DNA of 64,000 bases from Aureisphaera galaxeae (GCF_028561275.1 NZ_JAQQTF010000018.1:124001-188000), one strand, 5' to 3'; positions 8,893 to 17,882 are shown, counted from the stretch's first letter. Numbers and translations: made by a program. The notes: generated by a model not told the origin, from the letters alone.

Positions 8893-10488
8893 ATGAGAAA
8901 ATCAATCGCACTATTAGTAGTCCTTTGTATCAGTTACTCAGGACTATCGCAAGTAGGAATCAATACAACTGCTCCAGAAGCTACCTTAGATATCGTGGCC
9001 AGCGACGTCGCCAGCCCTTCTAATGAGGACGGTATACTAATTCCGAGAATCGATGATTTCCCAACCACAGATCCCACAGCGGCACAGGACGGTATGCTTG
9101 TTTTCGCTACTGGAAATGGCACCCCCTCCAAAGGGTTTTACTATTGGAATAACAGCTCCACAAGTTGGATTTCCATTACCGGGGTAAGTGGAAGCTTAGA
9201 CGATGCGTATGACTCGGGAGGCGCTGGCTCTGGGAGAACCATTGTCGCGGATAATGGCGCTGTGGATATTCAGGGAAATGGCGGACTCAGAGTTGAAGAC
9301 GATATCAATGCAGCGGAAAGCATCGTGCATGATGGCGACGCCGATACTTTCTTAACCTTTACCCCAGATCGAATCCGTTTGGATGCTGGAGGCAGGAACT
9401 ACATCGACATTCAACACGCAGATACCGAAATCGCCTTTAACGAAGATAGTACTCAAAGCGACTTCCGAATAGAAAGTGGTACCCAGGCAAACATGTTTTT
9501 CTTGGATGGAAGCGCAGACGCGATAGGTATTGGTCAAGCTAGTCCAGTGAGTCCCTTGCACGTAGGAATACAAACATCTTGGGACCTTGGGGTAATCAAT
9601 ACAGGACAAGACGGTATTTACTTTAGAGGAAGCGGAGATAATAGCGGGCTAAATGCCATTGGGAGTTCCATAGGATTTGGCCCTCCTACCAATACACGTT
9701 CTAACCAAAGGAAAGCCGCCATCGCTTCCATTCAAACAAACAATGATAGTGATCAGGTAGGGCTTGGTTTCTTTGTGCACACTAGTGTCATCAACCTAAG
9801 TGACATGGTTGAGGGAATGCGCCTTACCCATGACCGAAAATTGGGCATTAATACCACATCTCCGCAGGCTTCCTTAGATGTGAGAAAGTTCAATAGTAGC
9901 ACTTCACTTCAACAAACTGATGGGGTGCTCATACCGCAGGGTAATAATTTTCCGTCGACAAACCCAGGATCGACCCAAGATGGTATGCTTGTGTTTATAA
10001 ATGGAGATGGAACCCCTTCCAAAGGATTTTACTACTGGGACGATGACTCAACAAGCTGGGTTTACCTATTAACTTCATCATTTACTACACCCCCCGCTGC
10101 ACGAGTCACTGCAGACTTACAAAGTATTGCCGCTTCTACTTCCGAAATTGTTGAGTTCGATACGGAGACATTCGATACTCAAAACAGCTTCGATCCGACA
10201 TCATTTGCCTATACAGTTCCCGAAGGTGGGATGTATTGGATCAATTTGAATGTTCACAAATCTACTGGAGTTATCGCCAGCACTTTGGTGATCGAAATAC
10301 ACATCAACGGAAGTCTGTATGTGGCTAATGACAATGCTACCCGAAATAGAAACATGAAAACACTGGCTCAACTGGCAACAGGAGACACTATCGAAGTATT
10401 TGCCAATAACACTGATTCCAGTGCAATAGATATTGGGTCGAGTACAAATCCGACATATACGTATTTAGAAATTATAAAATCGAACTAA
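8893..10488 (+). CDS. Secreted repeat protein with C1q-like C-terminal domain
   Basis: The 531-residue protein starts at ATG 8893 with a clear signal peptide (MRKSIALLVVLCISYSGLSQ); the longer frame upstream runs through a hairpin and is not credible. VGINTTAPEATLD opens a module ending in GTPSKGFYYWNNSSTSW, and a second copy occurs about 890 bases later (LGINTTSPQASLD to GTPSKGFYYWDDDSTSW). The last 130 residues, from about position 400, resemble a C1q/TNF-like jelly roll: VPEGGMYWINLNV, then LVIEIHING and TYLEIIKSN. Such proteins are often trimeric fibre or adhesin-like surface proteins. No type IX sorting domain is seen, and the function is unknown. Confidence 0.75.
   Translation: MRKSIALLVVLCISYSGLSQVGINTTAPEATLDIVASDVASPSNEDGILIPRIDDFPTTDPTAAQDGMLVFATGNGTPSKGFYYWNNSSTSWISITGVSGSLDDAYDSGGAGSGRTIVADNGAVDIQGNGGLRVEDDINAAESIVHDGDADTFLTFTPDRIRLDAGGRNYIDIQHADTEIAFNEDSTQSDFRIESGTQANMFFLDGSADAIGIGQASPVSPLHVGIQTSWDLGVINTGQDGIYFRGSGDNSGLNAIGSSIGFGPPTNTRSNQRKAAIASIQTNNDSDQVGLGFFVHTSVINLSDMVEGMRLTHDRKLGINTTSPQASLDVRKFNSSTSLQQTDGVLIPQGNNFPSTNPGSTQDGMLVFINGDGTPSKGFYYWDDDSTSWVYLLTSSFTTPPAARVTADLQSIAASTSEIVEFDTETFDTQNSFDPTSFAYTVPEGGMYWINLNVHKSTGVIASTLVIEIHINGSLYVANDNATRNRNMKTLAQLATGDTIEVFANNTDSSAIDIGSSTNPTYTYLEIIKSN
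9031..10070 (+). repeat. Two related about 147-base segments inside one gene
   Basis: The segments 9031-9177 and 9924-10070 encode matching modules (GILIPRIDDFPTTDP...GFYYW and GVLIPQGNNFPSTNP...GFYYW). Blocks such as GGTATGCTTGT are identical at DNA level. This is an old tandem-type duplication within the surface-protein gene. Confidence 0.7.
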
Positions 10489-10559
10489 TGGAATTTACTA
10501 TTACCTCAACGTAATAACACAACTCCCTTATAACCAAAAACCTGCTTTCTAACTATGGG

Positions 10560-10589
10560 AAAAAGGCCACTTGGGGGAGTGGTCTTTTT
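10560..10589 (+). terminator. Intrinsic terminator after the C1q-like protein gene
   Basis: AAAAAGGCCACT pairs with AGTGGTCTTTTT (12 pairs, one G-T) around the loop TGGGGG. The 3' arm supplies the T run. It lies 71 bases after the stop. Confidence 0.8.
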
Positions 10590-10607
10590 CGTACCAATAC
10601 TGTAACG

Positions 10608-10685
10608 TTTTTGTAATAATCCGATCACACTGATGTTGTACTTTTATATTGTAAACGCGATGATCGGAGTCGTCCATTACAAAAA
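10608..10685. repeat. Nested inverted repeat between surface gene and cphA
   Basis: An outer pair TTTTTGTAAT (10608-10617) and ATTACAAAAA (10676-10685) is perfect over 10 bases. An inner pair CCGATCA (10621-10627) and TGATCGG (10661-10667) is perfect over 7. The centre holds TACTTTTA (10639-10646), one base from the promoter box. Its role is unknown; it could be a structured RNA or an operator. Confidence 0.6.
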
Positions 10686-10689
10686 GTTG

Positions 10690-10718
10690 AAAAGCCGTTC
10701 TGAGGAGAAGCGGCTTTT
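10690..10718 (-). terminator. Terminator of cphA
   Basis: AAAAGCCG pairs with CGGCTTTT, with TTCT/AGAA continuing the stem after a bulge. T runs on both sides allow use in either direction. It begins 10 bases beyond the cphA stop on the minus strand. Confidence 0.7.
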
Positions 10719-10728
10719 CTTTTTGTCG

Positions 10729-13365
10729 TTATTCTGCAAAGACTTTTTCGCCTTTCGTTTCCATTTCCTTGAATTCCTGAACCAGCTTTAAGGCATCCGG
10801 AATGACATCACTACATAGGATTATTAATGAGCCTTTTTTAGCATTATTCACAGCGTATGTAATGGCTTCTTTTTCGGAAGGAATGATCGTCGTCTTCTTA
10901 TTCGGATCTTTTGCGATGATACCATCGTTCAACATCTTAATGAGTTCTTCCTCTGTCTTTCCTCTCAATCTTTTATCCTGGCGGATGATGATTTCGTCGA
11001 ACATCTCCGCGGCGATCCCACCCATTTCATTATTGTCTTCTACACGTCGATCCCCTATTCCTGCTATAATTCCCACTTTAACGGTGCATTCTAAATTATC
11101 GGTAAACTTTTGAAGCGCCCGCATTCCGGCCGGATTGTGAGCATAATCCAATAAAATGGTAAAGTTTTCGAACTTGAAGAGATTCAATCTTCCCGGGGTT
11201 TGTGAAGCTGACGGAATGAAGGTCTCAAGACCGGCCTTCATATCTTCAATACTAATACCTCGAACATGAGCGGCCAAGACGGCAGCCAAAACGTTCTGGA
11301 TCATAAAAGTGGCCTTTCCACCATACGTTAAAGGGATTTTTTCAACCCGCATGATTCGCATTTTCCAAGCTCCACGGCAGATCGTCACAAAGCCATTTTC
11401 GTAAATCGCGGTGATCCCTCCTTTTCGTTGCAGCGCTTGTACCCTTGCATTGTTTTCGTCCATTGAGAACAAGGCCAGATTACAATCAATGTTCCGTCTC
11501 ATCTCATACACCAAATCATCGTCTGCGTTCAAGATAGCATACCCGTCGGGCAATACTGTTTCCGGAACCACTCCCTTCACTCTTGCCAATTGTTCTACGG
11601 TATGTATTCCTTTTAGTCCTAAATGATCGGCGGCCACGTTAGTCACCACAGCAACATCACAATTTCCAAAGCCAAGCCCGGCTCGTAGCAGTCCGCCACG
11701 TGCACATTCCAACACAGCAAAATTCACAGTAGGATCCTTCAATACAAATTCCGCACTCGCGGGACCCGTACAATCCCCTTGCATTAACAAGCGGTTCTGA
11801 ATGTAAACCCCATCACTGGTGGTGTAACCAACCCTATATCCTTTCATCTTTGCGATGTGTGCGATAAGCCGGCTGGTAGTAGTCTTTCCGTTGGTACCTG
11901 TAATGGCCACGATAGGAATTCTTCCTGTATCCCCTTGCGTGGGGAAAAGCTTATCGACCACTGGAGCTGCTACGTTTCTGGGCAGTCCTGTCGTCGGTGC
12001 CAAGTGCATTCTGAATCCAGGGCCCGCATTTACTTCGAGAACGGCACCTCCTGTTTCAGAAAGAGGCTTGGTTATATCACTGGTCATGACATCAATTCCG
12101 CAGATATCGAGGTCGATAATTTTGGAGATGCGCTCTGCCATGGATACATTCGCAGGATGTATAATATCGGTCACATCTTCTGCTGTTCCTCCTGTACTTA
12201 GATTTGCAGTATCCTTTAGCACAAGCGTTTCACCTTCGGCCAACACGGAATCTTCGGTATAGCCGGCATCTTTTATAATGGTTTTGGTAAGATCGTTAAT
12301 GGTGATCATGGTAAGGACCTTCTCGTGGCCATATCCTCGTCTTGGGTCTTCATTCACCTTGTCCACCAATTCCTTTACAGTAGATTTCCCGTCACCAACA
12401 ACATGAGCTGGTGTACGCAATGCAGCCGCCACTAATACATTATTAATGACAAGCAAACGATAATCCTTACCGGTAATGAACTTCTCTACAATAACCCTTC
12501 GGGACACTTCCTTAGCGGCATGGAAAGCTACCAAAGCCTCTTCATAATTCTGAATATCCACAGTAATTCCCCTTCCATGATTTCCATCAATAGGCTTTAT
12601 CACCAAAGGATACCCGACATAATCACAGGCATCTTTCAGACTTCGCTCACGACTAATAATATCTCCCCTCGGAACTTCCACTTCGGCCTGTTCCAACAAG
12701 TATTTTGTATCTTCTTTATCGCAGGCCAATTCTACTCCAATACTACTTGTTTCTGAAGTCACGGTAGCCTGAATTCTTTTCTGATTGGCTCCATACCCCA
12801 ATTGGCACAACGAATATTTATTCAATCGAATCCAAGGAATCCCTCTGCTAGCCGCTTCCTCTACAATAGATCCCGTGCTGGGCCCTAATCGCTGGTCTTC
12901 CCTAAGCTCTCTCATTTCTTGAATATCCTCTGCAAGATCATATTCTTCATCAGCAATAAGCGCTTCACAAATGCGAACGGCCGCCTTTGCAGCATAACGT
13001 CCTACATCTTCTTCTATGTAGGAAAAGACGACATTATAGACTCCTTCCTCACCATAGCCCCGAGTTCTTCCAAAACCAGTATCCATTCCTGCCAATGTCT
13101 GAATCTCTAGAGCAATATGCTCTATGATATGCCCCATCCACGTTCCTTCTTCAACGCGCTGAAAAAATCCCCCTGGTGTTCCAACAGAACAGCGATGCTC
13201 ATACATGGTAGGAAACATAGCCTCCAGTCGTTCTCGAAATCCCGGGACTTTATTAGAAGGGAATTCTTCCATTTCCTCAAGATCCAGGACCATAACAATC
13301 AACTTATGTCTCCTTACAGACCAGTAATTTGGCCCTCTCATCGCATTAATTTCTCTAATCTTCAT
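10729..13365 (-). CDS. cphA: Cyanophycin synthetase
   Basis: CphA polymerises L-aspartate and L-arginine into cyanophycin using ATP, without a ribosome. The 878-residue length is that of CphA1. The N-terminus (GPNYWSVRRHKLIVM) is typical, and residues 79-87 read HIIEHIALE. These are the His, Glu, His and Glu positions described for the hidden primer-making metallopeptidase site of cyanobacterial CphA1. An ATP-grasp domain spans about residues 220-480 (PLVIKPIDGNHGRG), followed by a Mur-ligase-like domain with the loop GTNGKTTT near residue 492. It is divergent from cphB across about 90 bases that hold both promoters. The set cphA, cphB and iaaA suggests storage and reuse of Asp and Arg. Confidence 0.95.
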   Translation of the reverse strand: MKIREINAMRGPNYWSVRRHKLIVMVLDLEEMEEFPSNKVPGFRERLEAMFPTMYEHRCSVGTPGGFFQRVEEGTWMGHIIEHIALEIQTLAGMDTGFGRTRGYGEEGVYNVVFSYIEEDVGRYAAKAAVRICEALIADEEYDLAEDIQEMRELREDQRLGPSTGSIVEEAASRGIPWIRLNKYSLCQLGYGANQKRIQATVTSETSSIGVELACDKEDTKYLLEQAEVEVPRGDIISRERSLKDACDYVGYPLVIKPIDGNHGRGITVDIQNYEEALVAFHAAKEVSRRVIVEKFITGKDYRLLVINNVLVAAALRTPAHVVGDGKSTVKELVDKVNEDPRRGYGHEKVLTMITINDLTKTIIKDAGYTEDSVLAEGETLVLKDTANLSTGGTAEDVTDIIHPANVSMAERISKIIDLDICGIDVMTSDITKPLSETGGAVLEVNAGPGFRMHLAPTTGLPRNVAAPVVDKLFPTQGDTGRIPIVAITGTNGKTTTSRLIAHIAKMKGYRVGYTTSDGVYIQNRLLMQGDCTGPASAEFVLKDPTVNFAVLECARGGLLRAGLGFGNCDVAVVTNVAADHLGLKGIHTVEQLARVKGVVPETVLPDGYAILNADDDLVYEMRRNIDCNLALFSMDENNARVQALQRKGGITAIYENGFVTICRGAWKMRIMRVEKIPLTYGGKATFMIQNVLAAVLAAHVRGISIEDMKAGLETFIPSASQTPGRLNLFKFENFTILLDYAHNPAGMRALQKFTDNLECTVKVGIIAGIGDRRVEDNNEMGGIAAEMFDEIIIRQDKRLRGKTEEELIKMLNDGIIAKDPNKKTTIIPSEKEAITYAVNNAKKGSLIILCSDVIPDALKLVQEFKEMETKGEKVFAE

Positions 13366-13403
13366 GTGGTTTTGGTTTTACGGTTATTAATAAGGTAAGA
13401 ACA

Positions 13404-13411
13404 TAAATATA
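13404..13411 (-). promoter_or_regulatory. Near-consensus promoter box TATATTTA for cphA
   Basis: The minus strand reads TATATTTA, seven of eight positions of TANNTTTG, 38 bases before the cphA ATG. It lies back to back with the cphB promoter at 13436, so binding at one could affect the other. Confidence 0.4.
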
Positions 13412-13435
13412 TGATTTTTTTCAGAACAAAAAATG

Positions 13436-13443
13436 TATTTTTG
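13436..13443 (+). promoter_or_regulatory. Promoter -7 box TATTTTTG for cphB
   Basis: A full TANNTTTG match 12 bases before ATG 13456, with a T run at 13415-13422 in the upstream-box position. It implies a very short leader and rules out the longer frame beginning at 13411. Confidence 0.55.
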
Positions 13444-13455
13444 TGCCTCAGAAAA

Positions 13456-14316
13456 ATGCGTATGAGTACTACAGGAATTCTTATTCCCATAGGTGGAAAT
13501 GAAGACAAAGGAATTGAGGAACACGAGCAGTATACCCTAGAATTTATTAGCGAAGGAATTCTCTACCATGTTGTAAAAGAGGCAGGTGGAGTTGATATGA
13601 ATTTTCTTATCGTCCCAACGGCTTCTAGTATACCAGACGAAGTTGGAGCCAATTATTTGGAGGCTTTTACCAAGTTAGGTTGTAAAAATGTTCGTGTTAT
13701 GGACATTCGCAGCCGCGAAGAAGCGGAAGACCCAAAGAACATTGAACTGGTTAAAAATGCACAATGTGTTATGTTCTCCGGCGGAAATCAGTCCAATATT
13801 ACGGCAAATATCAAGGATACAACACTACATAAAGTCCTTCAAGAAAAATACGAAACCGAGAAATTTGTGATTGCCGGAACGAGTGCTGGAGCGATGTGTA
13901 TGTCCCAAGAAATGATTACCGGAGGGAGTGCTCAAGAATCCTTTGTTAAAGGTGCCGTGGGTATGGGAGAAGGAATGAACTTTATTCCCAACCTCATCAT
14001 CGATTCACATTTTATTCGCCGGGGTCGCTTTGGCCGATTGGCAGAAGCTGTCGCTCAATTCCCACAATTGGTGGGTATTGGTTTGGCGGAAGATACTGGA
14101 CTTATCGTGAGGGACAATTCTTTTGAAGTGATTGGATCTGGAATGGTAATCATTATCGACGCCCGAAAAACAAAGCACAACAATCATAAAATCCTTGCTG
14201 AAGGAACGCCTATGACGCTTACCAATTTAAAAACGCACGTATTGGCCAATGGGGATATCTTTAACATTAAGGAGCGTAAAATAAAGGTGCTGCCTATGGA
14301 TGCACCCTTTGTCTAA
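13456..14316 (+). CDS. cphB: Cyanophycinase
   Basis: CphB is a serine peptidase of family S51 that cuts cyanophycin into beta-Asp-Arg dipeptides. The 286-residue frame has TGILIPIGGNEDKG near the start, MFSGGNQ in the middle and AGTSAGAMCMS with the nucleophile Ser at about residue 143. I choose ATG 13456 because the promoter box ends at 13443; ATG 13462, two codons later, is equally possible. It has no signal peptide, so it acts in the cytoplasm on internal granules. Its stop overlaps the stop of the convergent iaaA gene by two bases. Confidence 0.93.
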   Translation: MRMSTTGILIPIGGNEDKGIEEHEQYTLEFISEGILYHVVKEAGGVDMNFLIVPTASSIPDEVGANYLEAFTKLGCKNVRVMDIRSREEAEDPKNIELVKNAQCVMFSGGNQSNITANIKDTTLHKVLQEKYETEKFVIAGTSAGAMCMSQEMITGGSAQESFVKGAVGMGEGMNFIPNLIIDSHFIRRGRFGRLAEAVAQFPQLVGIGLAEDTGLIVRDNSFEVIGSGMVIIIDARKTKHNNHKILAEGTPMTLTNLKTHVLANGDIFNIKERKIKVLPMDAPFV

Positions 14317-15245
14317 TTGCCATAGATCGCAATTACTTCTTCGCCAGTTGATTTTTTGGAACCTCTGTACATCCCCTCTGTATTGAAGGGCATGGCTACG
14401 TTACCTTGGGTATCGACGGCGATCAATCCGCCATCGCCACCAATTTCCAGAATTCTTTTTTGGATGACTTCCGAAGCCGCCTGTTCCAGTGACAAGCCTT
14501 TGTATTCCATAAGACAGGAAACGTCATAAGCAACGACTCCACGAATGAAAAACTCACCACTTCCCGTGCAACTCACGGCACAGGTTTTATTATTGGCGTA
14601 ATTCCCAGCACCGATCATAGGGCTATCGCCCACGCGACCCCATTTCTTGTTGGTCATTCCACCAGTTGAAGTAGCTGCTGCTAGATTGCCATGAACATCC
14701 AAAGCCACCGCACCTACAGTACCAAACTTACTTTCTTTTTTTACGCTGTGATCCAATTGAAAATCGTCCGTATCCCGAATTTCTTGCCATTGTTCGTATC
14801 TAAAGGCATCGTAGAAGTACTCGGGGTTCTCCAATGCATATCCTAAATCCTTTGCAAATCGCATGGCTCCGTCTCCAGCCAGAAAAACATGGTAGCTCTT
14901 TTCCATGACATCCCTCGCCAAGGTTACGGGATTCTTTATCCCTGTAATTAAAGAGACCGCTCCCGCCTCCAAGTTGTTACCATCCATGATGGCCGCATCC
15001 ATTTCATGGGTTCCTTGCGCCGTAAAAACAGAACCTTTTCCCGCATTGAACAAGGGGGAATCCTCCAACTCATTTACAGCAATCTCTACCGCATCCAACG
15101 CACTCTTGCCTTGTTCCAAGGCCCGATACCCCGCCTTAAGTGCTGTGGAAAGATCGGCTTTGTACCTTGTTTCCAATTCCTCCGTCATTTGCCCCTTCAC
15201 CAAGGTTCCTGCTCCTCCATGAATCGCTATCGAAAATTTCCCCAT
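14313..15245 (-). CDS. iaaA: Isoaspartyl peptidase / plant-type L-asparaginase
   Basis: This 310-residue Ntn-hydrolase cleaves beta-aspartyl dipeptides and also asparagine. SIAIHGGAGTL opens the alpha chain, and SKFGTVGAVALD contains the Thr (residue 176) that becomes the new N-terminus after self-cleavage. WGRVGDSPMIGAGNYA and CAVSCTGSGE are conserved substrate-pocket blocks. No signal peptide is present, in contrast to the related exported glycosylasparaginase at 7497. Next to cphB, the natural job is splitting beta-Asp-Arg released from cyanophycin into free Asp and Arg. Confidence 0.93.
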   Translation of the reverse strand: MGKFSIAIHGGAGTLVKGQMTEELETRYKADLSTALKAGYRALEQGKSALDAVEIAVNELEDSPLFNAGKGSVFTAQGTHEMDAAIMDGNNLEAGAVSLITGIKNPVTLARDVMEKSYHVFLAGDGAMRFAKDLGYALENPEYFYDAFRYEQWQEIRDTDDFQLDHSVKKESKFGTVGAVALDVHGNLAAATSTGGMTNKKWGRVGDSPMIGAGNYANNKTCAVSCTGSGEFFIRGVVAYDVSCLMEYKGLSLEQAASEVIQKRILEIGGDGGLIAVDTQGNVAMPFNTEGMYRGSKKSTGEEVIAIYGN

Positions 15246-15372
15246 GTTATTTTATTTTGGTCATTCCTTATAACCCATTAAAGGGCGAAAATTACAAATT
15301 GTACTTCAAAGGAAGATATCCCAGTTCATTTTTCTTTTTCAACGTAAATTCATATTTCTGAAACGGAATTTC

Positions 15373-15380
15373 TACATTTG
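15373..15380 (+). promoter_or_regulatory. Promoter -7 box TACATTTG for the AraC-type gene
   Basis: A full TANNTTTG match 30 bases before ATG 15411. The alternative TTG start at 15378 lies inside this box and is therefore rejected. Confidence 0.6.
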
Positions 15381-15410
15381 AAGGAAACAGCAGTCCTAAT
15401 CCTTAGACCC

Positions 15411-16511
15411 ATGCTCAATATCTGGGAAATCATTTTTTTGTTTTTTTCGTTTCAGGCGTTGATTATGGCTGTGTTTTTCTTTTTCAAAAGAAAGGGAGAC
15501 AAGATTGCCAATCGCATTTTAGGGGTATACCTACTATTTTTCTCCCTCAATATTGCCTATAACGTGCTGTATTGGTCCAAACTTCTCTTTAAAGATGGAA
15601 ATGTTCATCTCTTTGGTATATTATCCATATTATGGATTTCCTACCCCCCGTTGATTTATCTCTATACCCGGAGGGTGGTCGAAAACAAAAAGTTTAGCTT
15701 TAAGGATATTGTTCATGCCATTCCCGTACTGGCTATCATAGGTTTTCATATTCCGTTTTTCATACTATCTACCCAAGAGAAGCAGGAAGCCCTATTTAAT
15801 GGAACCCTCGGAGCATACATCATCAACTTAAAATACAATTTTGCCATCACCATCCTCTTAATGATTTTCTATGCGGTACTGGCCTTCATCACCTTCAGAA
15901 ATAAAAAATTAGGATTGAACAAAAACAGATGGATCACCTGGTTGTTAGGTTCGTTTTCCTGTTATGTTATAGCCATGGCAACCTATTTTGTACTGTCGCG
16001 CTTGGGACTAATCACTACCGCACACGATTACTTCATCACTTATACCCTCATCTTTTTTATAGGATTGGTTACCTATTTCGGACTTGTACAACCCGATGTG
16101 TTCAACGGACTCTCCATGGACAAAGTGCTACCGTTCAAAAAGTATAAAAACACCGGGCTCACCCGAAATCATTCGTTGGAACTTAAAAATGCATTGCTGG
16201 AGGTAATGAGAACCAAAAAACCACATTTGGACAGTACTTTACGATTGGACAACTTAGCCGAAATGCTCAATCTATCCAGGCATCATACCTCGCAGATCAT
16301 TAACGAACATTTTGATACCAACTTTTTCGATTTCATCAACGGTTATAGAATTGAGGAGGCAAAAGATCTTCTGGTTAAAGAGGAAAATCTCAATATCACC
16401 GATATCATTTACACGGCTGGGTTTAATAACAGGGCTTCTTTTTACAATACTTTCAAAAAACATACGGGAATGACCCCGAGTCAATTCAAACTAGAGCAAC
16501 CCTCTCTTTAA
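15411..16511 (+). CDS. Membrane-bound AraC-family transcriptional regulator
   Basis: The 366-residue protein has about seven hydrophobic segments in its first 230 residues (for example IIFLFFSFQALIMAVFFF and ILLMIFYAVLAFITF) and a C-terminal AraC DNA-binding domain. The domain shows LAEMLNLSRHHTSQIINEHF and IIYTAGFNNRASFYNTFKKHTGMTPSQF, the two helix-turn-helix units. This layout is common in Bacteroidota and suggests that a signal sensed in the membrane directly controls DNA binding. The next gene in the same direction is a secreted NHL-repeat protein 116 bases away, a possible target. Ligand and targets are not visible. Confidence 0.85.
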   Translation: MLNIWEIIFLFFSFQALIMAVFFFFKRKGDKIANRILGVYLLFFSLNIAYNVLYWSKLLFKDGNVHLFGILSILWISYPPLIYLYTRRVVENKKFSFKDIVHAIPVLAIIGFHIPFFILSTQEKQEALFNGTLGAYIINLKYNFAITILLMIFYAVLAFITFRNKKLGLNKNRWITWLLGSFSCYVIAMATYFVLSRLGLITTAHDYFITYTLIFFIGLVTYFGLVQPDVFNGLSMDKVLPFKKYKNTGLTRNHSLELKNALLEVMRTKKPHLDSTLRLDNLAEMLNLSRHHTSQIINEHFDTNFFDFINGYRIEEAKDLLVKEENLNITDIIYTAGFNNRASFYNTFKKHTGMTPSQFKLEQPSL

Positions 16512-16627
16512 GAACGCCTTGTCTATTGTTCCCGACGAATGATTCCTTTTCACTTTGTAAACCTATATAAGGAAAAACAACTTTCGCACCCCATTCATTT
16601 TTCTTAGTGGTATAAAATTAAATCACT

Positions 16628-17806
16628 ATGAAAAAATTATACTTTGCAATCCTTTGTATGGCAAGCACCTTTGCTTTTGCCCAAGTAACCGTAAGTACTA
16701 TCACTTCAGAATTTAATGGAAGCGGAGGGCTTTCCCTTGACGATGAGGGCAACCTTTATATAGGTGATTTCGGCGACTTTTTGGGGATGGCCGATCCGGA
16801 TGGGCTTCCCAATCACGTTATGAAATTGGATACCGACTTAAATCTTACCCAGTACTCAACCGATTTTATTGGCGCTTCCGGAAATGCTTTTGACAACAGC
16901 GGTGTACTACACCAAAGTGACATTCGAGCCAATGGAATTTACAAAATCGTTAATGGCGTGCGCACCTTCGTGACCTCCGATGGCATTGTTGCCCCCGTGG
17001 GAATCGTTTTTGACAGTGCTGACAACTTTTATGTATGCAATTGTGGTAACAACACCATTCGAAAAGTAACTCCTGGCGGCGTCTCGACAGCCTTTGCCTC
17101 TGGTTCGCAATTTGCGTGTCCCAACGGCATTACAGTAGATGAAAACGACAATCTTTACATATCTAACTTTTCGAACACCAACATCGTTAAAATCACACCT
17201 GATGGAAGCACTTCGATTATTGGTAATACAACAGCAGGCAATGGCCATATCGATTATGATCCAGTTACCCGCAACCTCTATATAGCCAGTTATTCAGGAC
17301 ACCAGATCTTTCACCTAAACATAGACACTTTGGTGATGGGAGTCTTGGCGGGAACAGGCGTTCGGGGAAATGATGATGGTGATGGCACATCCGCTACATT
17401 TTCAACCCCTAATGGCGTAGCGGTAACCCAAACAGGAGATTCCATTTATATCAACTGTGCTGTACCCCTGAGTGGCGATCTCATCAACCCGCAAATCATT
17501 CGATTGATCACTGGGGTTACCTTGGCCGTGGAAGAGAATACTATTGCTTCGTACAAGCACACCTCTTATCCCAATCCCGCCAATAAATCGATCACGGTAG
17601 AAGCGCAGATCCCATTGGTCTATTCCAGCCTCACCGTACGTGTCTACACAATTTTGGGGGAATTGTTGGATGAAATGGAGATTGCAAATACCGGGGAAAC
17701 GATCAGGCAGACCCTAGATATCTCAGCGTATACTTCTGGAAACTATTTTTACACGGCAAGCAATGGTTCAAAACAACTCTTTAACGGAAAGTTTATAAAA
17801 GAATAG
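16628..17806 (+). CDS. Secreted NHL/SMP-30-like beta-propeller with T9SS sorting domain
   Basis: A 392-residue protein with a signal peptide (cleavage near AFAQ). The middle carries repeats such as GIVFDSADNFYVCNCGNNTIRKVTPGG and GITVDENDNLYISNF, typical of an NHL-type beta-propeller. The C-terminal 80 residues (SYPNPANKSITVEA, then VRVYTILGELL and TSGNYFY) form a type A sorting domain for the type IX secretion system, so the protein should reach the cell surface or medium. Propellers of this type bind ligands or act as lactonases; no catalytic set is clear. An intrinsic terminator follows at 17832. Confidence 0.8.
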   Translation: MKKLYFAILCMASTFAFAQVTVSTITSEFNGSGGLSLDDEGNLYIGDFGDFLGMADPDGLPNHVMKLDTDLNLTQYSTDFIGASGNAFDNSGVLHQSDIRANGIYKIVNGVRTFVTSDGIVAPVGIVFDSADNFYVCNCGNNTIRKVTPGGVSTAFASGSQFACPNGITVDENDNLYISNFSNTNIVKITPDGSTSIIGNTTAGNGHIDYDPVTRNLYIASYSGHQIFHLNIDTLVMGVLAGTGVRGNDDGDGTSATFSTPNGVAVTQTGDSIYINCAVPLSGDLINPQIIRLITGVTLAVEENTIASYKHTSYPNPANKSITVEAQIPLVYSSLTVRVYTILGELLDEMEIANTGETIRQTLDISAYTSGNYFYTASNGSKQLFNGKFIKE

Positions 17807-17831
17807 TCCTTTTTTTACGCCCTAATCACAG

Positions 17832-17858
17832 AAAAGACCGATAGATGATCGGTCTTTT
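17832..17858. terminator. Bidirectional terminator between NHL and DoxX genes
   Basis: AAAAGACCGAT and ATCGGTCTTTT pair perfectly over 11 bases around AGATG, with a T run on the plus side. It lies between two convergent genes. Confidence 0.85.
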
Positions 17859-17882
17859 TTTGTTTTAGGGATCTTACTTCCC

